Assembly (NCBI RefSeq): GCF_036884655.1
Contig: NC_088345.1
Coordinates: forward strand, 18,447,001-18,511,000
Source of the DNA: Musa acuminata AAA Group
Lineage: Eukaryota; Streptophyta; Magnoliopsida; Zingiberales; Musaceae
Reading direction: 5' to 3'
Length of the DNA stretch: 64,000 nucleotides
The stretch's first letter is position 1, and the number at the start of each line of letters is the position of its first letter. A program made the position numbers and the translations under genes. The notes under the pieces were generated by a model. That model did not search any database. It had not been told where the DNA came from and saw nothing but the letters and a program-made list of their open reading frames with translations. This document shows, in pieces, positions 1 to 12,459 of this stretch.

Positions 1-1528
1 AACTTCAAAAAGAAAATTACTTTAGATGATCTAAGTTGTCCCAAATACTAACTCTTATATAGGTTGGCTTAAGGCTTTAGTTAACTAGGTAAAATAGGAA
101 GCAGATCTCTTATCTAATGAGATCTTAATATGAAATCCATATCATAAAAAAAAAGGGATTGATTTCAGCCAAACTAAATGGATATACTATTTTCACATCA
201 ACTGTAGAAGAACTCAAAAATAAGAATCAATAAATATAATAAGTTCCTACTAATATGGGTCTGCATAAGGTCACAATATAGACAACTTTGACACATGCAA
301 AGGACCAAAACAATTGTTTTTTTTAATTTGAAAAGGAACAATCTAACCACGAGATCAAGTTTCAATCTTACTGGGCTCAGACTTGTCTATCGTCAATGGT
401 ACTTTTTAACTTTGCATCTCACCTGATACTCCTGTGGAAGGTCATTCGCCATCATTTTAATTCATCAAATATTTAACCAGGGATATACTTCTATCACATA
501 AGTTGTATTGTTGCCTTTCCCTATTATATGTGTTAAAACTAAAAATTTCCCCCATTTAATTTAATCACAAACATCTACAACATCATGCCAAAATCCTGCT
601 AGTCGATACTTGGGAATTTAAAGACTTAAGAAGTCAAACAAATATATTGAAGAATAAATATATAATAAGACCTAACTTATCAAAGTATGATGAGAAAACA
701 CTAGTCAGTTTAAAAAAAAAAATACAATAAATGCTTTAAATTGGATCTTGGACAACTATGAGAACTTAGGTTCCAATCTACTATATGATAAAAATATTAA
801 AATGATAAGAAATGCTTGGAGTACCATGAACAAACAAACACAACAGCCCTCAAATAAGTCAGAAAAGAAGAATCAAGTTTTAAGCAAGAAGATCTCATTC
901 AGCTTATGGTCAATTATTATAAATTGACACAAAATTCACCGAACCAAAAGTGAGAGACATTCACATTCCTGTTTACTTGATAACTCATACGGAAAAAAAA
1001 AAAAACATTTCTGGCGCCTCATACTCAACCTGTGTTTCTGTTATTAACATATCACTCTAAACAATTCTGATGTGTACGTAAACTTTCAAAAACTAAAATT
1101 TTTTTTTGGCAAAAGGGTAAGAAAAAATAAAAAATGTCAATTGAGGTTTTAAACTTCCAGCCTTTGGCAAGTGAATCTGACACCACCACCACCAAACACA
1201 GGCCAATGTTTAAAGAGTAACTTTCAAAATATGATTATGCAGTTCCTCTTAGTGAACACAAATACTTTTGCACCTGCACTAGAAGAGAAAATCATCTTCA
1301 ACAGAAACCATATCATACTTATAATAGTCAAGAACTGGCAACCCTGAGAAAAGCTACCGATCATCTTTACAAGGAAAAGTTGACAGAGAAAAAGAATGAG
1401 TCATAAACTCATTCGATCTCCAGGACTGCAGTAACCATTGACTAGCAAAGCTTATCATTAGCTACTTCCTCGAATCAGCAAAGCTTACCATACTGATACT
1501 TCCATGGCTTCCTTCAAATAATCTTGCA
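1..1528. other. 3' flank of trihelix gene, no gene seen
   Basis: AT-rich sequence with several A or T runs and no convincing coding frame. The part nearest the stop codon (about 1380-1528) probably contains the 3' UTR of the minus-strand trihelix gene, but I cannot place a polyadenylation site with confidence. I see no retrotransposon LTR or RNA gene here. Confidence 0.5.
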
Positions 1529-2803
1529 TCACAGTGTTTTCCTTGAAGTAAGATCCAACTCCATTTCCTTCTGCCTTAATTCAAGGGATAGGCGTTCATT
1601 CTCAATCTTCATTCGTTCATTTTCCATTCTCATCATATTTAGTTCTCTGTCCTTCTTCTTACTAAACCTTTGCCACTTGTAGCGTTGTTTTTCGAGCTCC
1701 AGCATCTGAGCCTGAATATGCAATTTCTTCTCCTCAAGCTGAAGCGGATAATTAACCCAGTGCTGCTGTATCAGTGTTGATTTAGATCCTTCTGAAAATA
1801 CTTGGTTCATATCTAAGGTTAAGCCTTGAGGTTGAAGGCTTCTAGTAGAATTTTGTAAAGCAGATGTGTCACCAAAAACCGCTTCTTCATGGTTCACCCC
1901 ATGCCTCATCCTTTTTGGGAAGCATGATGCCACCATATTCCCGTGCACATTATGCTCGTCAGCATCACCTTCCTCGTCATCACCGTCAGCACTTTGATCA
2001 TCTTCATCAACATCTTCATGTGAGCCTCTCCTTCTGTCATGCTCATCTCTACTTCCAAGTGCCAACTGCAACGATCGTTGAAGAGCTGGGTCAGCAGGTA
2101 GATTCAACCGGTTACAATTATGATAGGAGCACATCTCCTCGTAGAAAAGATGTTTTGAGCTCAAAATCTTCCTCACATCATCCTTCATCTTTTCTGAGAG
2201 ATTACTCATACGGTCCAAAAGTGCCGGATTCTCAACCACCTTGCAAGATGTACCCCTACCAAGGATATCGGTGAGCCTCTTGTATCTCTTATTAAGATCA
2301 TTGAATTTATCTTCACATTGTTGAGGTGACACATAACATCTCCTCTCGGCCATAACTTTTGATATGGCCTTCCACTTCCCCTTTTTCTGCAATATTGCAT
2401 ACTTCCTCCTCCCACCACACTCAGAAGGAGCATCTTCTCCTACGTAAGAGACCGCAGTTATCAAAAGCCTAACCATTGCATCAGTCCACTTCATTCGCTG
2501 CCACGGACAGCCCTTCTTCTCTCTGCCAGCCTCATTTTGAGCATCAACTCCATCCTCGGTCAAGATTGGCTCATCGTCATCGCTCATTGAGGTCCTGCCA
2601 CGCTCTCCTTTATGGTAGTCCATGATGGAAACACCTTCTCGGTGATCAGATTCCTGCAAGTGGCTGCCTGATACACCGAAGGCGTCACACACCGGTGGGT
2701 GATGGATCATCGAGCCCTGATGCATGTACATGTTTCCTTGCAAAGCCAGCACACCATACGAAGCTCCCGACATCATGCTTCCATCATTTAAGTTTCCCTC
2801 CAT
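1529..2803 (-). CDS. Trihelix (GT-gamma-like) transcription factor
   Basis: A complete uninterrupted 424-residue frame. The trihelix DNA-binding region is at about residues 104-178, with W106 in an RMKWTDAMVRLLI stretch, then a KGKWKAISKVM helix (142-151) and a QQCEDKFNDLNKRYK helix (161-175). An acidic segment follows (about 262-283). The last ~70 residues (about 356-418) are a charged, Leu/Met/Glu-rich coiled coil, typical of trihelix factors and likely used for dimerisation. This domain order resembles the plant GT-gamma clade (the Arabidopsis At1g21200/HRA1 group), which acts in the nucleus; the clade assignment is from memory. The start is well supported: an in-frame TGA lies 9 bases upstream of the ATG. 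The coding part is intronless as read. It is the only intact host gene in the window, and its target genes cannot be inferred from sequence. Confidence 0.9.
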   Translation of the reverse strand: MEGNLNDGSMMSGASYGVLALQGNMYMHQGSMIHHPPVCDAFGVSGSHLQESDHREGVSIMDYHKGERGRTSMSDDDEPILTEDGVDAQNEAGREKKGCPWQRMKWTDAMVRLLITAVSYVGEDAPSECGGRRKYAILQKKGKWKAISKVMAERRCYVSPQQCEDKFNDLNKRYKRLTDILGRGTSCKVVENPALLDRMSNLSEKMKDDVRKILSSKHLFYEEMCSYHNCNRLNLPADPALQRSLQLALGSRDEHDRRRGSHEDVDEDDQSADGDDEEGDADEHNVHGNMVASCFPKRMRHGVNHEEAVFGDTSALQNSTRSLQPQGLTLDMNQVFSEGSKSTLIQQHWVNYPLQLEEKKLHIQAQMLELEKQRYKWQRFSKKKDRELNMMRMENERMKIENERLSLELRQKEMELDLTSRKTL

Positions 2804-3560
2804 ATCGCATCATTCAGAAGCGAAGTCCCCAATCAATTTTGTCCAATTCGGTCCTCGTTAGACTTAACGCTTATCAGTAATTCCACAAAACATTCAGAAG
2901 CCAAAGTGAATCACAAAAATATTCCACATTTCTTGCAGCTCCTACTGGCTTCTTCACACCAATCCAACCAACCATCAACCCTCTTGTCCTTCAAATGTTT
3001 ATACTTGGAAGCCAAAATCCAAACCCTAGCGCTCAGCAATCACAGGAAAATCACAAAAAGAACAAAACTTTATGCAAAACCAGACAAGAAATCGATCACA
3101 ATGACCAGAAAATCTCCTTCCTTGAGCACAGAATCACCTGGGCCTGACCCCAGATCACGGCACTAAGAAAACCAAGCAACCGGAGGGAAGACGAACTAAT
3201 CTGGATCGCAAGGAGCCATGTCCACGCCCTTTTGCGAAGCGAGAGAGTCCGGTTGCCTGCGAGGATCCCAAGAATCGTCGACACCCGCGGATCGTGAAAG
3301 GAGGAGCGCTTCTTTTATTGGAATGACAGGCGGCGAAAAGGGGGCTCGTTTGGAAGGGGATGGCATTAGTGCGTGAGCGCACGGCCGGCGTTCGGGGAAA
3401 ATGATCCCCCACGCACAACATTTACGTGCGCAGAGAACCAATCGATGAGAGTGGGACCCCAGCAAGGCAAAATGATGAAACGTGGACCCGTGCGTAACTT
3501 CGACGAGTATCAAAGCCATGTAGGGGGATGGCATCATTGGGGGTATCGAATAAGTAACTT
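2804..3560 (-). promoter_or_regulatory. 5' UTR/promoter region of the trihelix gene
   Basis: Immediately upstream of the trihelix start the sequence is more GC- and CpG-rich than the AT-rich spacers, especially about 3180-3430, as expected for the 5' UTR and proximal promoter of an expressed plant gene. I could not fix a TATA box, transcription start or 5' UTR intron. Short frames on both strands here look like chance frames. Confidence 0.45.
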
Positions 3561-4467
3561 TGATTTCCATTGACCTTTGAGTATAGCTTCTTGATTCAAT
3601 GATTGATGTGTTCAGCAGGCTTTTAATTGATGACCTGTTTGTAAAATACATCCCGAGAGAAATATTAAAAAAAAAAAATTACACAATATGCAAATACTGA
3701 CTTTATCTGCTAGAATATCTCCTCGGATATTATTATTAATTATAATACTTGAATATATCTATAATATTATTAAAAAATAATCTATAAAAATATTTGAATA
3801 GTTTATTGAAAAAACTTTCATAATTGATTTTTTATCGGATGATCTCATAATTATTTTAGTTATGAGTATTTTTTTTCTTATTTGGATGAAAACAATCACA
3901 CTATTTATGTTGAATGATATTAGAATCAAGATAGACAGATATTATAGTCTTTTTTATTTTTATTTTCTGTTGAAATAGTCTAATCTAATTTAAATCATAA
4001 TTGTGGTGGAAAAGAAGGAGAGGGAGGGCAGAGTGAGTGAAGGAGGGTTTATAGATTTGATCCGAATCGATTCAAAAATTTTGAAAGGATAAAATTGATA
4101 TTAAAAAAAATACCTCAGGTAAGAATAATTATGAGGCCTATATGATAAAAAAAAATTATGGTGAGCTTTATTTAGTAAATTATTTAAAATATTTTCAATA
4201 ATCAAATAAAAAAATCTGGATGCTTTCGTTGTACTTAAAACGAGTTAATCATCAGAATAAAATATGTCCTCAAACATTAATAATCATCTTTATCTGAGAG
4301 ATTACCATGAAATGACACGTAATACACATATACATCTCCTATCTTAACCATCATATTTTATTGATTATACTATTTGGCTACACACCATTTTTTTTTTCTC
4401 TATTCTCTTTCTTAGAAATCGGTTTGTAAGCCTATGATCTTAATGAATTAGTTGTCTAACTTTTTAT
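3561..4467. other. AT-rich spacer, nothing recognised
   Basis: Very AT-rich DNA between the trihelix promoter and the first retrotransposon. No coding frame, LTR or RNA gene was seen. Confidence 0.5.
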
Positions 4468-5796
4468 TGTTAGGATATACTAAGAGGGAGGGATAAATTA
4501 GTGCTATTGTAAACTTTCAATGATTTTAAAATATTACATTCAATAAGACCCGTAACAGAAATATGTTTAAACTTAAAAATGTTCATAAGAATGCATGCAA
4601 AATTAGTAGATAGTTAAATAAAAAGGTAATGAAAGTAAATAACAAAAGAAAAAAGCACATTAAATTTATAGTGGTTCGATCGTTATGACCAATATCTACT
4701 CTCGATTCTTCCTCCGTCGAGGCCACCAGCTTCTATTATTGATCTTCTTTTAATAAGCGAAGATCAACTACCCTCTTACAACATTTTTTCCTTTTCATAG
4801 GTTTAAGAGATAACCTTTACAAGTCTCATGTCTCTCTTAGAATGATCACAAATCTTATGAAAGATGATGATACCTAGCATCTTTTCAAGACTTTTACAAT
4901 TCAGAATCTCAAAGCTTTTTATTCACTTTTTCATGCTTTGTCAAGCAGGAAAGTGTTGGATATTTATAGGTCCTAAATGACTTCAAAAATAGAGCAAAAA
5001 TGTATCTCAATCCCGGGTTTCTAGGATATTGGTGGTACCACCGTTAGTACTAGACGGTACCACCGCTTTATCCCTTGATAACTAGTGGTACTATCGTTAG
5101 TATTGGACGATACCATCGCTTGCTCCCTTGACAACTAGTGGTACTACCACCAGTTTGAGTGGTACGACCACTTGATAGAACCTCGGAGACTAGGCTTTGG
5201 CAGTATCACCGCCTGACAACATTAACTATCGATGGTACCACCGCCTAGTTTGGGCGGTACCATAGCTTAGACAAGTTTTGGGAGGTCGATTCTTAAGCGG
5301 TTCCATTGCTAGCCCTAGCGATGCCACCGCTTGATGTAGCTCCAAGTCACTAAATAAGTCAAATAGTAGGCCCAATTGGCCCCTATTTAAGTTAGTAGGA
5401 TTACTCCCAAAACTAACTCAAATTGAAACCTAACTATGATAATTAAGGTTTAAACAATTACAATATAAGCAATCCCAATTGTTTGGTATGTCATTTGTTC
5501 ATTCGAACACCCGACGAACTTCTGGTGAACTTCTTACAAACTTCTGATGCATCATCCGAACCTTTGGCGTATCACCCAAGCCATCGACATGTTGATTCCC
5601 GTAACATCCGATCTTAGTGCAATGTTTGATTCTTCCGACCCAATGCTTGTTTTCTAACTCTAGCCCAACGTCTGGTTCTTCTTGCTTTAGTTGTTTTGTC
5701 TTTTCATGGATGTGGTTAGTCCTGTATCACTTTTTTTAAAATATGGATTATATCATAAGCTTATTAATTGATTTCATCATCAAAATTGATTCAACA
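4468..5796 (-). repeat. 3' LTR of Sirevirus element 1
   Basis: Plus-strand ends are TGTTAGGATA and GATTCAACA, giving TG..CA termini. It aligns along its length with 11150-12459. It contains a cluster of GGTACC-centred palindromes at about 5030-5330 and, on the minus strand, a CTATAAATA TATA-like box at about 4960-4968. The polypurine tract abuts the inner end. Confidence 0.85.
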
Positions 5797-6990
5797 ATCT
5801 TCCATTTTCTTATAATGATAACTAATTGATAATGGAGTTAATCTTAACTCCTCCTATCTATATGCTATATCAAAATAAAGCAAACTTGAATTCAAAAGAA
5901 ATAATAACCTTTGAATTCAAGTGAAACAATTTTGATCATATGTAACATATCATATCAAAATTTCATACTTTGTGCATCATCATTTAAACATAATTTCAAG
6001 TCATAAAGGTATAACATGCATAATTCCAAACCATTACAAATCATCATCACTTTGGGCATGATACCAAAACAATAAATTTTCAAATCATCATTACTTCTCT
6101 CCCTTTATCATCAACAAAAAGGAGAAAAGTGCAACTATCATGTTTTTGAAATATAATTTCAAATCATTGCATATATCATTGCATAATTTTAAGTTTTTGA
6201 AACATCAATGCATATATCATCACTTTAGAATATGCAAACTAGCAAGTTTTAGAGATATGAATGTTAGCAATATTTGCTTCTACTTGAAATGTGCAAGTTA
6301 GTAATTCTCTTTCGCGATGTGTAAGTTTGCAAGTTTTGCTTCTTGAGATTGGCAACCTAACACTTTGCTTCTCTTAAGATATGTGAGATAGCACTTCTTT
6401 TTCTCCCTTAAAAAAAGAAGAGGGGAAGAATTCAATGATATAAAAATTTCAACCATTACATGAACAAATGAAAGATCAAGTCATAAATTCGAAAGACCAT
6501 GAATTAAAGCTTTACTTTTGCAAATAGAAAGAGGAAGGATTCATGATCACCACATGAAAAATAAAAGATCAAATTGTGAATACCAAAAGTTCATGAATCA
6601 AATCTTTTCTTTTGTAAATAGCAAAAAGAAGGAACGATAGGAAACGATCTCGATTTAAAAAGAAAACTCTAAGTTACAAAGAATCGAGAAATCTGAAAAA
6701 TATATAAGTGGAATTCATGCATTAGGAAGATTTAACATGCTTAATTATCTTATGATAAAATCAAATTATTTCTCATTCAATGATTTTATAAAAAATCAAC
6801 TAATTGATATTTTGTATCAATAAATTCTAGAGATATATCATAGTTATTAATATGATTTCTAATAAAATGATGCTTAAAATCAATATGTTTAGTTCTCGAG
6901 TATTGAATGAAATTTTTTGTTAAACAAATAACATTAGTATTATCATATTTTAAGGAATATTTTTTAAATAAATTTTATAATCTTCTAAAA
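5797..6990 (-). other. Sirevirus element 1 3' non-coding region with polypurine tracts
   Basis: No coding frame. Next to the LTR (5797-5815) the minus strand reads a purine-rich tract (AAGAAAATGGAAGAT), the probable plus-strand primer. A second purine tract lies about 300 bases inside, at about 6095-6125 (plus strand CTCTCCCTTTATCATCAAC). About 6225-6415 holds loose repeats around GCAA-CTAGCAAG words like those in element 2. Confidence 0.6.
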
Positions 6991-9560
6991 TAATTTTCAT
7001 CAAAATAACTTATATGCACAATATGCACCTACTGCTACATATTCAGTCTCGACTATAGATAATGCAATCGAATTTTATTTCTTGGAAGACCAAAAAACAA
7101 GTGAATGGCCTAAGAGTTGATATGTTCCAGATGTAGATTTTCTATTTATTCTACATCCACCAAAGTCAGCATCGGCATAAGTAATTAATTAAAAAAATTT
7201 ACATTTTGGATACCATAATCGTAGATTATGAGTTCCTTTTAGGTATCAAAAAATCATTTTAACAACTTTAAAGTGAGATTACTTGGGATTAGATTGAAAT
7301 TTAGCATAAACTCTAACACTAAATATAATATCAAGTCTAGTTGTTGTGAGGTATAGTAAACTACTTATCATACCCCTATAAATTTTTTGATCAAAACATT
7401 CTCCATCAATATCCATATCTAATTTTATAGAAGTGCTTATTGGTGTATTAATAGCCTTATCATAAGTAATAAACTACTTATCTTACCCCTATAGATTTTT
7501 TGATCAAAACATTCTCTATCAGTGTCCATATCTAATTTTATAGAAGTGCTTATTGGTGTATTAATAGCCTTAGCACTATCTATATTAAATCATTCTAATA
7601 GATCTAAAACATGCTTAGTTTGATTAATAAAGGCTTCATCACTAAGTTGCTTAATTTATAATCCTAAGAAAAAAGTTAATTTACCCATTAAACTCATTTC
7701 AAATTATTGGCTCATACTATTAGCAAAAAGATTCACACAAAGACCCATATATAGAACCAAAAATAATATCATCAATATAAATTTAAATAATAAAAAAATT
7801 ATTTTTAAAATATTTAATAAACAATGTGGTATCGACCTTGCCTTTCAAGAAATTATTTTTAATTAGAAAAGAACTAAGTCTCTTATATCAAACCCTTGAG
7901 GCTTGTTTCATGGTCACTAGGTCTAAGAACATGCTTTCGTACCTCATTTCTCTCAAATTGATTTAACTCCTCATGTATTACAAAAACTCATGATTCATCT
8001 TTTAGAACATCGTCAATGCATTTTGATTCAATTTGAGACAAAAAGACTACAATCACACAAAAAATTTTAAAAGAAGAACGAGTTTGAACACCTTTTGATG
8101 TAACCTAAATGATTAACTCTTTAGGATGAGCATCTACATACTTCTATTCCTTAAGTAAGAATTCTTTGGAGGTAGATGCATCCAAATTACTAGGAAGAGG
8201 AGAATTTTTATTCAAATTCAAAGTATTAAAATCAAAATTATTATCAAAATTATTTTTTTAAATTTAAAAATCTCATTAAAAATAACATGGATGGATTCCT
8301 CAATAACTAATGTTCTTTTATAGAAAACATGAAAACATTTAGAAATTAAGAAATATTTAAGAAAGATACCTTCGGATTTTTCATCAAATTTTTCTAAGGC
8401 ATCATTTTCATTTAGAATAAAGGATTTACAACCCAAAACTTTGAAATATAAAATATTAAGTCATTTATTATTCCACAATTCATAGGAAGTTTTAGATAGG
8501 AGAGGTCTTATAAGAGCCCTATTCATGACATAGCATGCAGTGTTAATGGTTGTGGCCTAAAAATATTTTGGTAGGCTATGTTCGTTTAATATGGTTCTTA
8601 CCATCTCTTGCAATCTCCTATTTTTTCTCTCAATAAATCCATTTTATTATAAGTTTCTTGGAATAAAGAAGTTATGGTTATACCTATTTAAATCATAAAA
8701 ATTTTAAAAGTCATAGTTTTGAAATTCAACACCATGATCACTTCTAATAGAAGAAATCATAAAACCCCTTTCATTTTGAACTAGTTTACAAAATTTCAAA
8801 AAATATTTAAAGCAATCAAAATATATCCAAGTATATATATTATAATCATCAACTATTATAAAAATGTATTTACTAACTACTAGACTTGTGATATCAATTG
8901 TTCCAAATAAATCCATATGGATTAATTGTAGTAGTCTAAAGGTGCTTATTTGATTTTTAGATTTAAAGCTATTTTTTATTTATTTATCTAGTTATCATAC
9001 ATCACAAGCTTTGTCTTTGATAAATTTGATACTAGGCATTCCTCTTACAAGTTTTCTAGTTGAAATATGTAAGATTAGTTTCATGTTAGCATAACCTAGT
9101 CTTTTATACCAAAGTCATGCATCATCATTTAAAATCGAAAAACACGTTTCATCACAAAAATCATCTATATCAATAGTATATATATTATTATTTCTTAAGG
9201 TAATCACAAATCTATTTTTGTGTAATACTTCTATTATGCAAGCATTAGATTAAAATTTGATGATATATCCTTAATCACACAATTGACTAATGCTTAGTAG
9301 ATTATGTTTTAAACCATCTACTAACATATCTTCAATCACAAGGTTTGATGTATTACCTATTATTCATTTGCTAAAAATTTTTCCTTATTGTTGTCTCCGA
9401 AGGTGACATATTCTTCGTTTTGGCTAATGAGTTTAGAGAAATGTGTTGGATCTCCGATCATGTGCCTTGAGTATCCATTATTAAGGTACTATCTCTTGCT
9501 TTTACCTTTTGATTGTAAACACATCTATAAGAAAATAGATTTTCTTTTAGGTACCCATTT
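6990..9560 (-). pseudogene. Degenerate copia pol (PR-IN-RT-RNH), Sirevirus element 1
   Basis: Minus-strand remnants in several frames. The protease region is near 9470-9500, with an in-frame TAG (9489-9491) just before a mutated D-S-G motif. The integrase core is at about 8700-8920, with HMDLFG-like and IRSDHG motifs, followed by a C-terminal piece (8218-8436) with the CKSFILNENDALEKFD signature. RT spans about 7690-8000, with a recognisable Y-I-D-D-I-I-F near 7760-7775. The RT to RNase H stretch (7000-7690) contains MISSLLYLT-type motifs. An internal direct duplication (7361-7459 repeated at 7474-7572) further breaks the frame. Gag lies upstream on the same strand. Function is lost. Confidence 0.75.
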
Positions 9561-9619
9561 AACTTTGGGTCCTGCATAAATAGATCTACCTTTCTTGACG
9601 ATTGATATTGGGTTATTTA

Positions 9620-10960
9620 TGATTTCTTTAGGAACTAAACTAATTTGTGTGAGCTATATTTTTTAATTGAACATTTATAGGCAAAATGTCTATATGTATG
9701 ATAAAAATTATATTTATTTTTATGAGAAACATGTAATGTGGGTCCTTTAACAAATAAAGTTGGTTTTTGTTGAGTGTTGCTACTTACAAAACTGATTCCT
9801 ACTTTTCTATGTATATGATATTTGTTAGTAAGGATCATGTTTAAAGATTTGTTTCCAATTTCAAATTTTCTAATATTTATTGTAATATTATATTTTTCTT
9901 TTTAAGTGAATCTAACTCTTCACATTTAGTGCAAGGAGCTAACAAGCATTTATCATGCTCAGTTTTTAAAATTTTAAATTTATTAGAAAGAGAAGTATAA
10001 TCTTTTTTAATAAGTTATATTTTTTACCAACTAATTTATATTTATCAAATAAATCATGAAAAGTATTAGATAATTTATTGTAAGGTAAATGAGTTTTGGT
10101 TAAGTCATATACCTTATTATTAAGAGCCATTAGTGCGCAATTTGCCACCTCGTCTTCAGATGAGTTTGATTCATTCTAAGTTACCTTGAGTGCTTTCTTC
10201 TTCTTTAGTAGCTTCTTCTTCTTCAATTGAGGATATTCACTTTTAAAATGTCCCAACTTCTTGTATGTAGATGATTGTGTCCTTTTTTAGTTTGCTTTTG
10301 TCCTTAGTATCTTATTTTATAAAATTTGTTTTATATCTTCTTATGAATTTTTTAAATTTTCTTGTTAGAAGTGTCAAGTCTTCATCATCACTTAAGCTTT
10401 CGCTCGAGTGGTCTTCTTTAGTTCGGAGTGTCAATTCCTTCTTGTTCTTTGGAAGGGTGTTTTTATGTTCATCATGTGTCTTGCATGTCATTTCATAGGT
10501 CATTAAAGACTCGATAAGTTCTTTAAGTGGAAAATTGTTGAAGTTCTTTGCGTCTTGTATTGCCATTATCTTTGGATCCCAATATTTTGGAAGAGATCTT
10601 AGTATTTTATTTATAAGTTCAAGGTTAGAAAAGCTTTTACCAAGTGTTTTTAAACCATTGATGATATCCATAAAATGGGTATACATATATTCAATAGTTT
10701 CGCTTGGTTTCATTCGAAACAACTCAAAACTATATACCAAAAGATTAATTTTTAATTCTTTAACTCTACTTATGCCTTCGTGTGTGACTTCGAGTATTTG
10801 TCAAATATCATTTATAGTTTCGCATATAGAAACACGATTTAATTCATTTTTATCTAAAGCACAAAACAAAGCATTTATCGCTTTAGCATTAAAAAAAAAA
10901 AAGTCTTCTTCTCCAAATCATTCTATTCGTTCATTGGTTTAGAAGACTTTTGAAAACCAC
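9620..10960 (-). pseudogene. Degenerate copia gag, Sirevirus element 1
   Basis: The clearest piece is 10312-10740 (142 codons) with the gag motifs FELFRMKPSETIEYMYTHF, LPKYWDPK and an E/D-rich linker (HSSESLSDDEDLTLLTRKF), the nucleocapsid-precursor pattern of Sirevirus gag. Upstream, about 10760-10960 gives the N-terminal part in another frame. Downstream, 9966-10148 is a Lys/Leu coiled-coil segment and 9635-9838 a zinc-knuckle-like segment ending HFAYKC whose first cysteines are lost. Gag would package the element RNA in cytoplasmic particles; this copy is frameshifted. Confidence 0.75.
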
Positions 10961-11149
10961 TTTTAACGATATTCCATAAATCAAAATCCATATAAAGCAA
11001 AAAAATTCTCATACAAGTTTTCCAATATGTATAGTCCATCCCATTGAACATAGCAGGACGAGTGATAGAGAGACCCTTTGGATTGCTAGTAAAAGCTATC
11101 TCTCTTGAATTTTAAGCCAAACGAAGATAAACTTGGCTATGATATGAAC

Positions 11150-12459
11150 TGTTAGGATCATGAATGATACTAAGAGAGGGGAGTGAATTAGTGCTATTGC
11201 AAACTTTCGACAATTTAAAAAAATTATGTTCAATAAGGCCCATAAAGAAAATATGTTTAAACTTGAAAATATTCATAAGAGTGCATGCAAAAGTAGAAGA
11301 TAGTTAAATAAGAAGGCAATGAAGGCAAACAATAAAAGAAAAGAGCATATTGTATTTATAGTGGTTTTATTGGCATGACCTACATATACTCTCAATTCCT
11401 CCTCCGTCGAGGCCATCGGCTTCTACTATCGATATTTTTTCAATGGACGAAGATCAATTACCCTCTTATAACTCTTTCTCCTTTTCACAAGTTTAGGATA
11501 TAACCTTTACAAGTCTCACACATCTCTTAGAATGATCATAAATCTTAAGGAAGAGGAGGAGGACACCTAGCACTTTTTCAACTTTTTTACAACTTAGAAT
11601 CTCAAAGCTTTTTGTTCACTTTTCATGTTTTGTCAAGTAGAAAAGTGTGAGATATTTATAGGCCCCAAATGACTTAAAACATAAAGCCAAAAAGAGTATC
11701 ATCCCAGATTTCTAAGGTAATAACAGTACTATTGTCTAGTAATAGTGGTGGTATTGTCGCTTGCTCCCCTGATAACTAGTAGTACTACGATCAGTTTAAG
11801 CAGTATGACTACCTAACAAAGCCTCGGAGACTAGGCTTTGGCGGTACCATCGCCTGACAAGGTGGTACCACTACTTGATAAGGCGGTACCACTGTTTGAC
11901 AACATTAACTACCAATGGTACCATCGCCCAAACAAGTTCTGAGAGACCGAGCCTAGGCGGTTCCACTGCCAGCCCTAGCAGTGCCACCACCTGATATGGC
12001 TCCAGATCATTGAATGGGCCAAACAACAAGCCCAATTCAACCCTAATTAAGGCCTAATTAGTCCCTATTTGAGTTAATAGGATTACTCCCAAACCTAACT
12101 TAAGTTAAGACCTAACTATATTAATTAAGGTTTAAACAATTATAATATAAGCAATCTCAGTTGTTTGACGTATTATTTGTTTATCCGAACTCCCGACGAA
12201 CTTCTGATGCATCATCCGAACCTTTAGTGTATCGCCCGATTCATCGGCATGTTAACTCCTGTAATATACGATTTTAGTGCAACATCTAATTCTTTCGACC
12301 CGATGCCTATTTTCTGATTCTAGCCCAACATATGATTCTTTTTTACTTTAATTGATTTACCTTTTTATGATCGTGATTAGTCCTATATCACTTTTCTCAA
12401 AACATGAATTAGATTATAAACTCATTAATTAATTTCATCATTAAAATTTGATATTCAAC
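11150..12459 (-). repeat. 5' LTR of Sirevirus element 1
   Basis: Partner of 4468-5796. Plus-strand start is TGTTAGGATCATG; the far end is near ATATTCAAC. The internal edge is preceded by a decayed tRNA-iMet primer-binding site (about 11136-11147). It contains a TATA-like CTATAAATA on the minus strand (11653-11661) and a palindrome cluster at about 11720-11990. Confidence 0.8.

Larger units (their letters stand above)
4468..12459 (-). mobile_element. Sirevirus-type Ty1/copia element 1, decayed
   Basis: Two related direct repeats of about 1.3 kb (4468-5796 and 11150-12459), each starting TGTTAGGAT on the plus strand, flank an internal region whose protein remnants all read on the minus strand. 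Order along the minus strand: gag (about 10960-9640), protease region (about 9500), integrase (about 9000-8480), reverse transcriptase and RNase H (about 8100-7000). Integrase before RT defines copia. Long LTRs, a long 3' non-coding zone and repeated polypurine-like tracts fit the Sirevirus (SIRE/Maximus) lineage. Many stops and frameshifts make it a dead copy. No clear target-site duplication was found. Confidence 0.85.

Noticed and set aside
1864..2274. 136-codon plus-strand frame inside the trihelix gene
   Set aside because: Antisense shadow of a well-supported coding region.
4468..12459. Target-site duplication for Sirevirus element 1
   Set aside because: The flanks (TTTAT and the bases after 12459) do not match, and the right LTR end is uncertain by a few bases.
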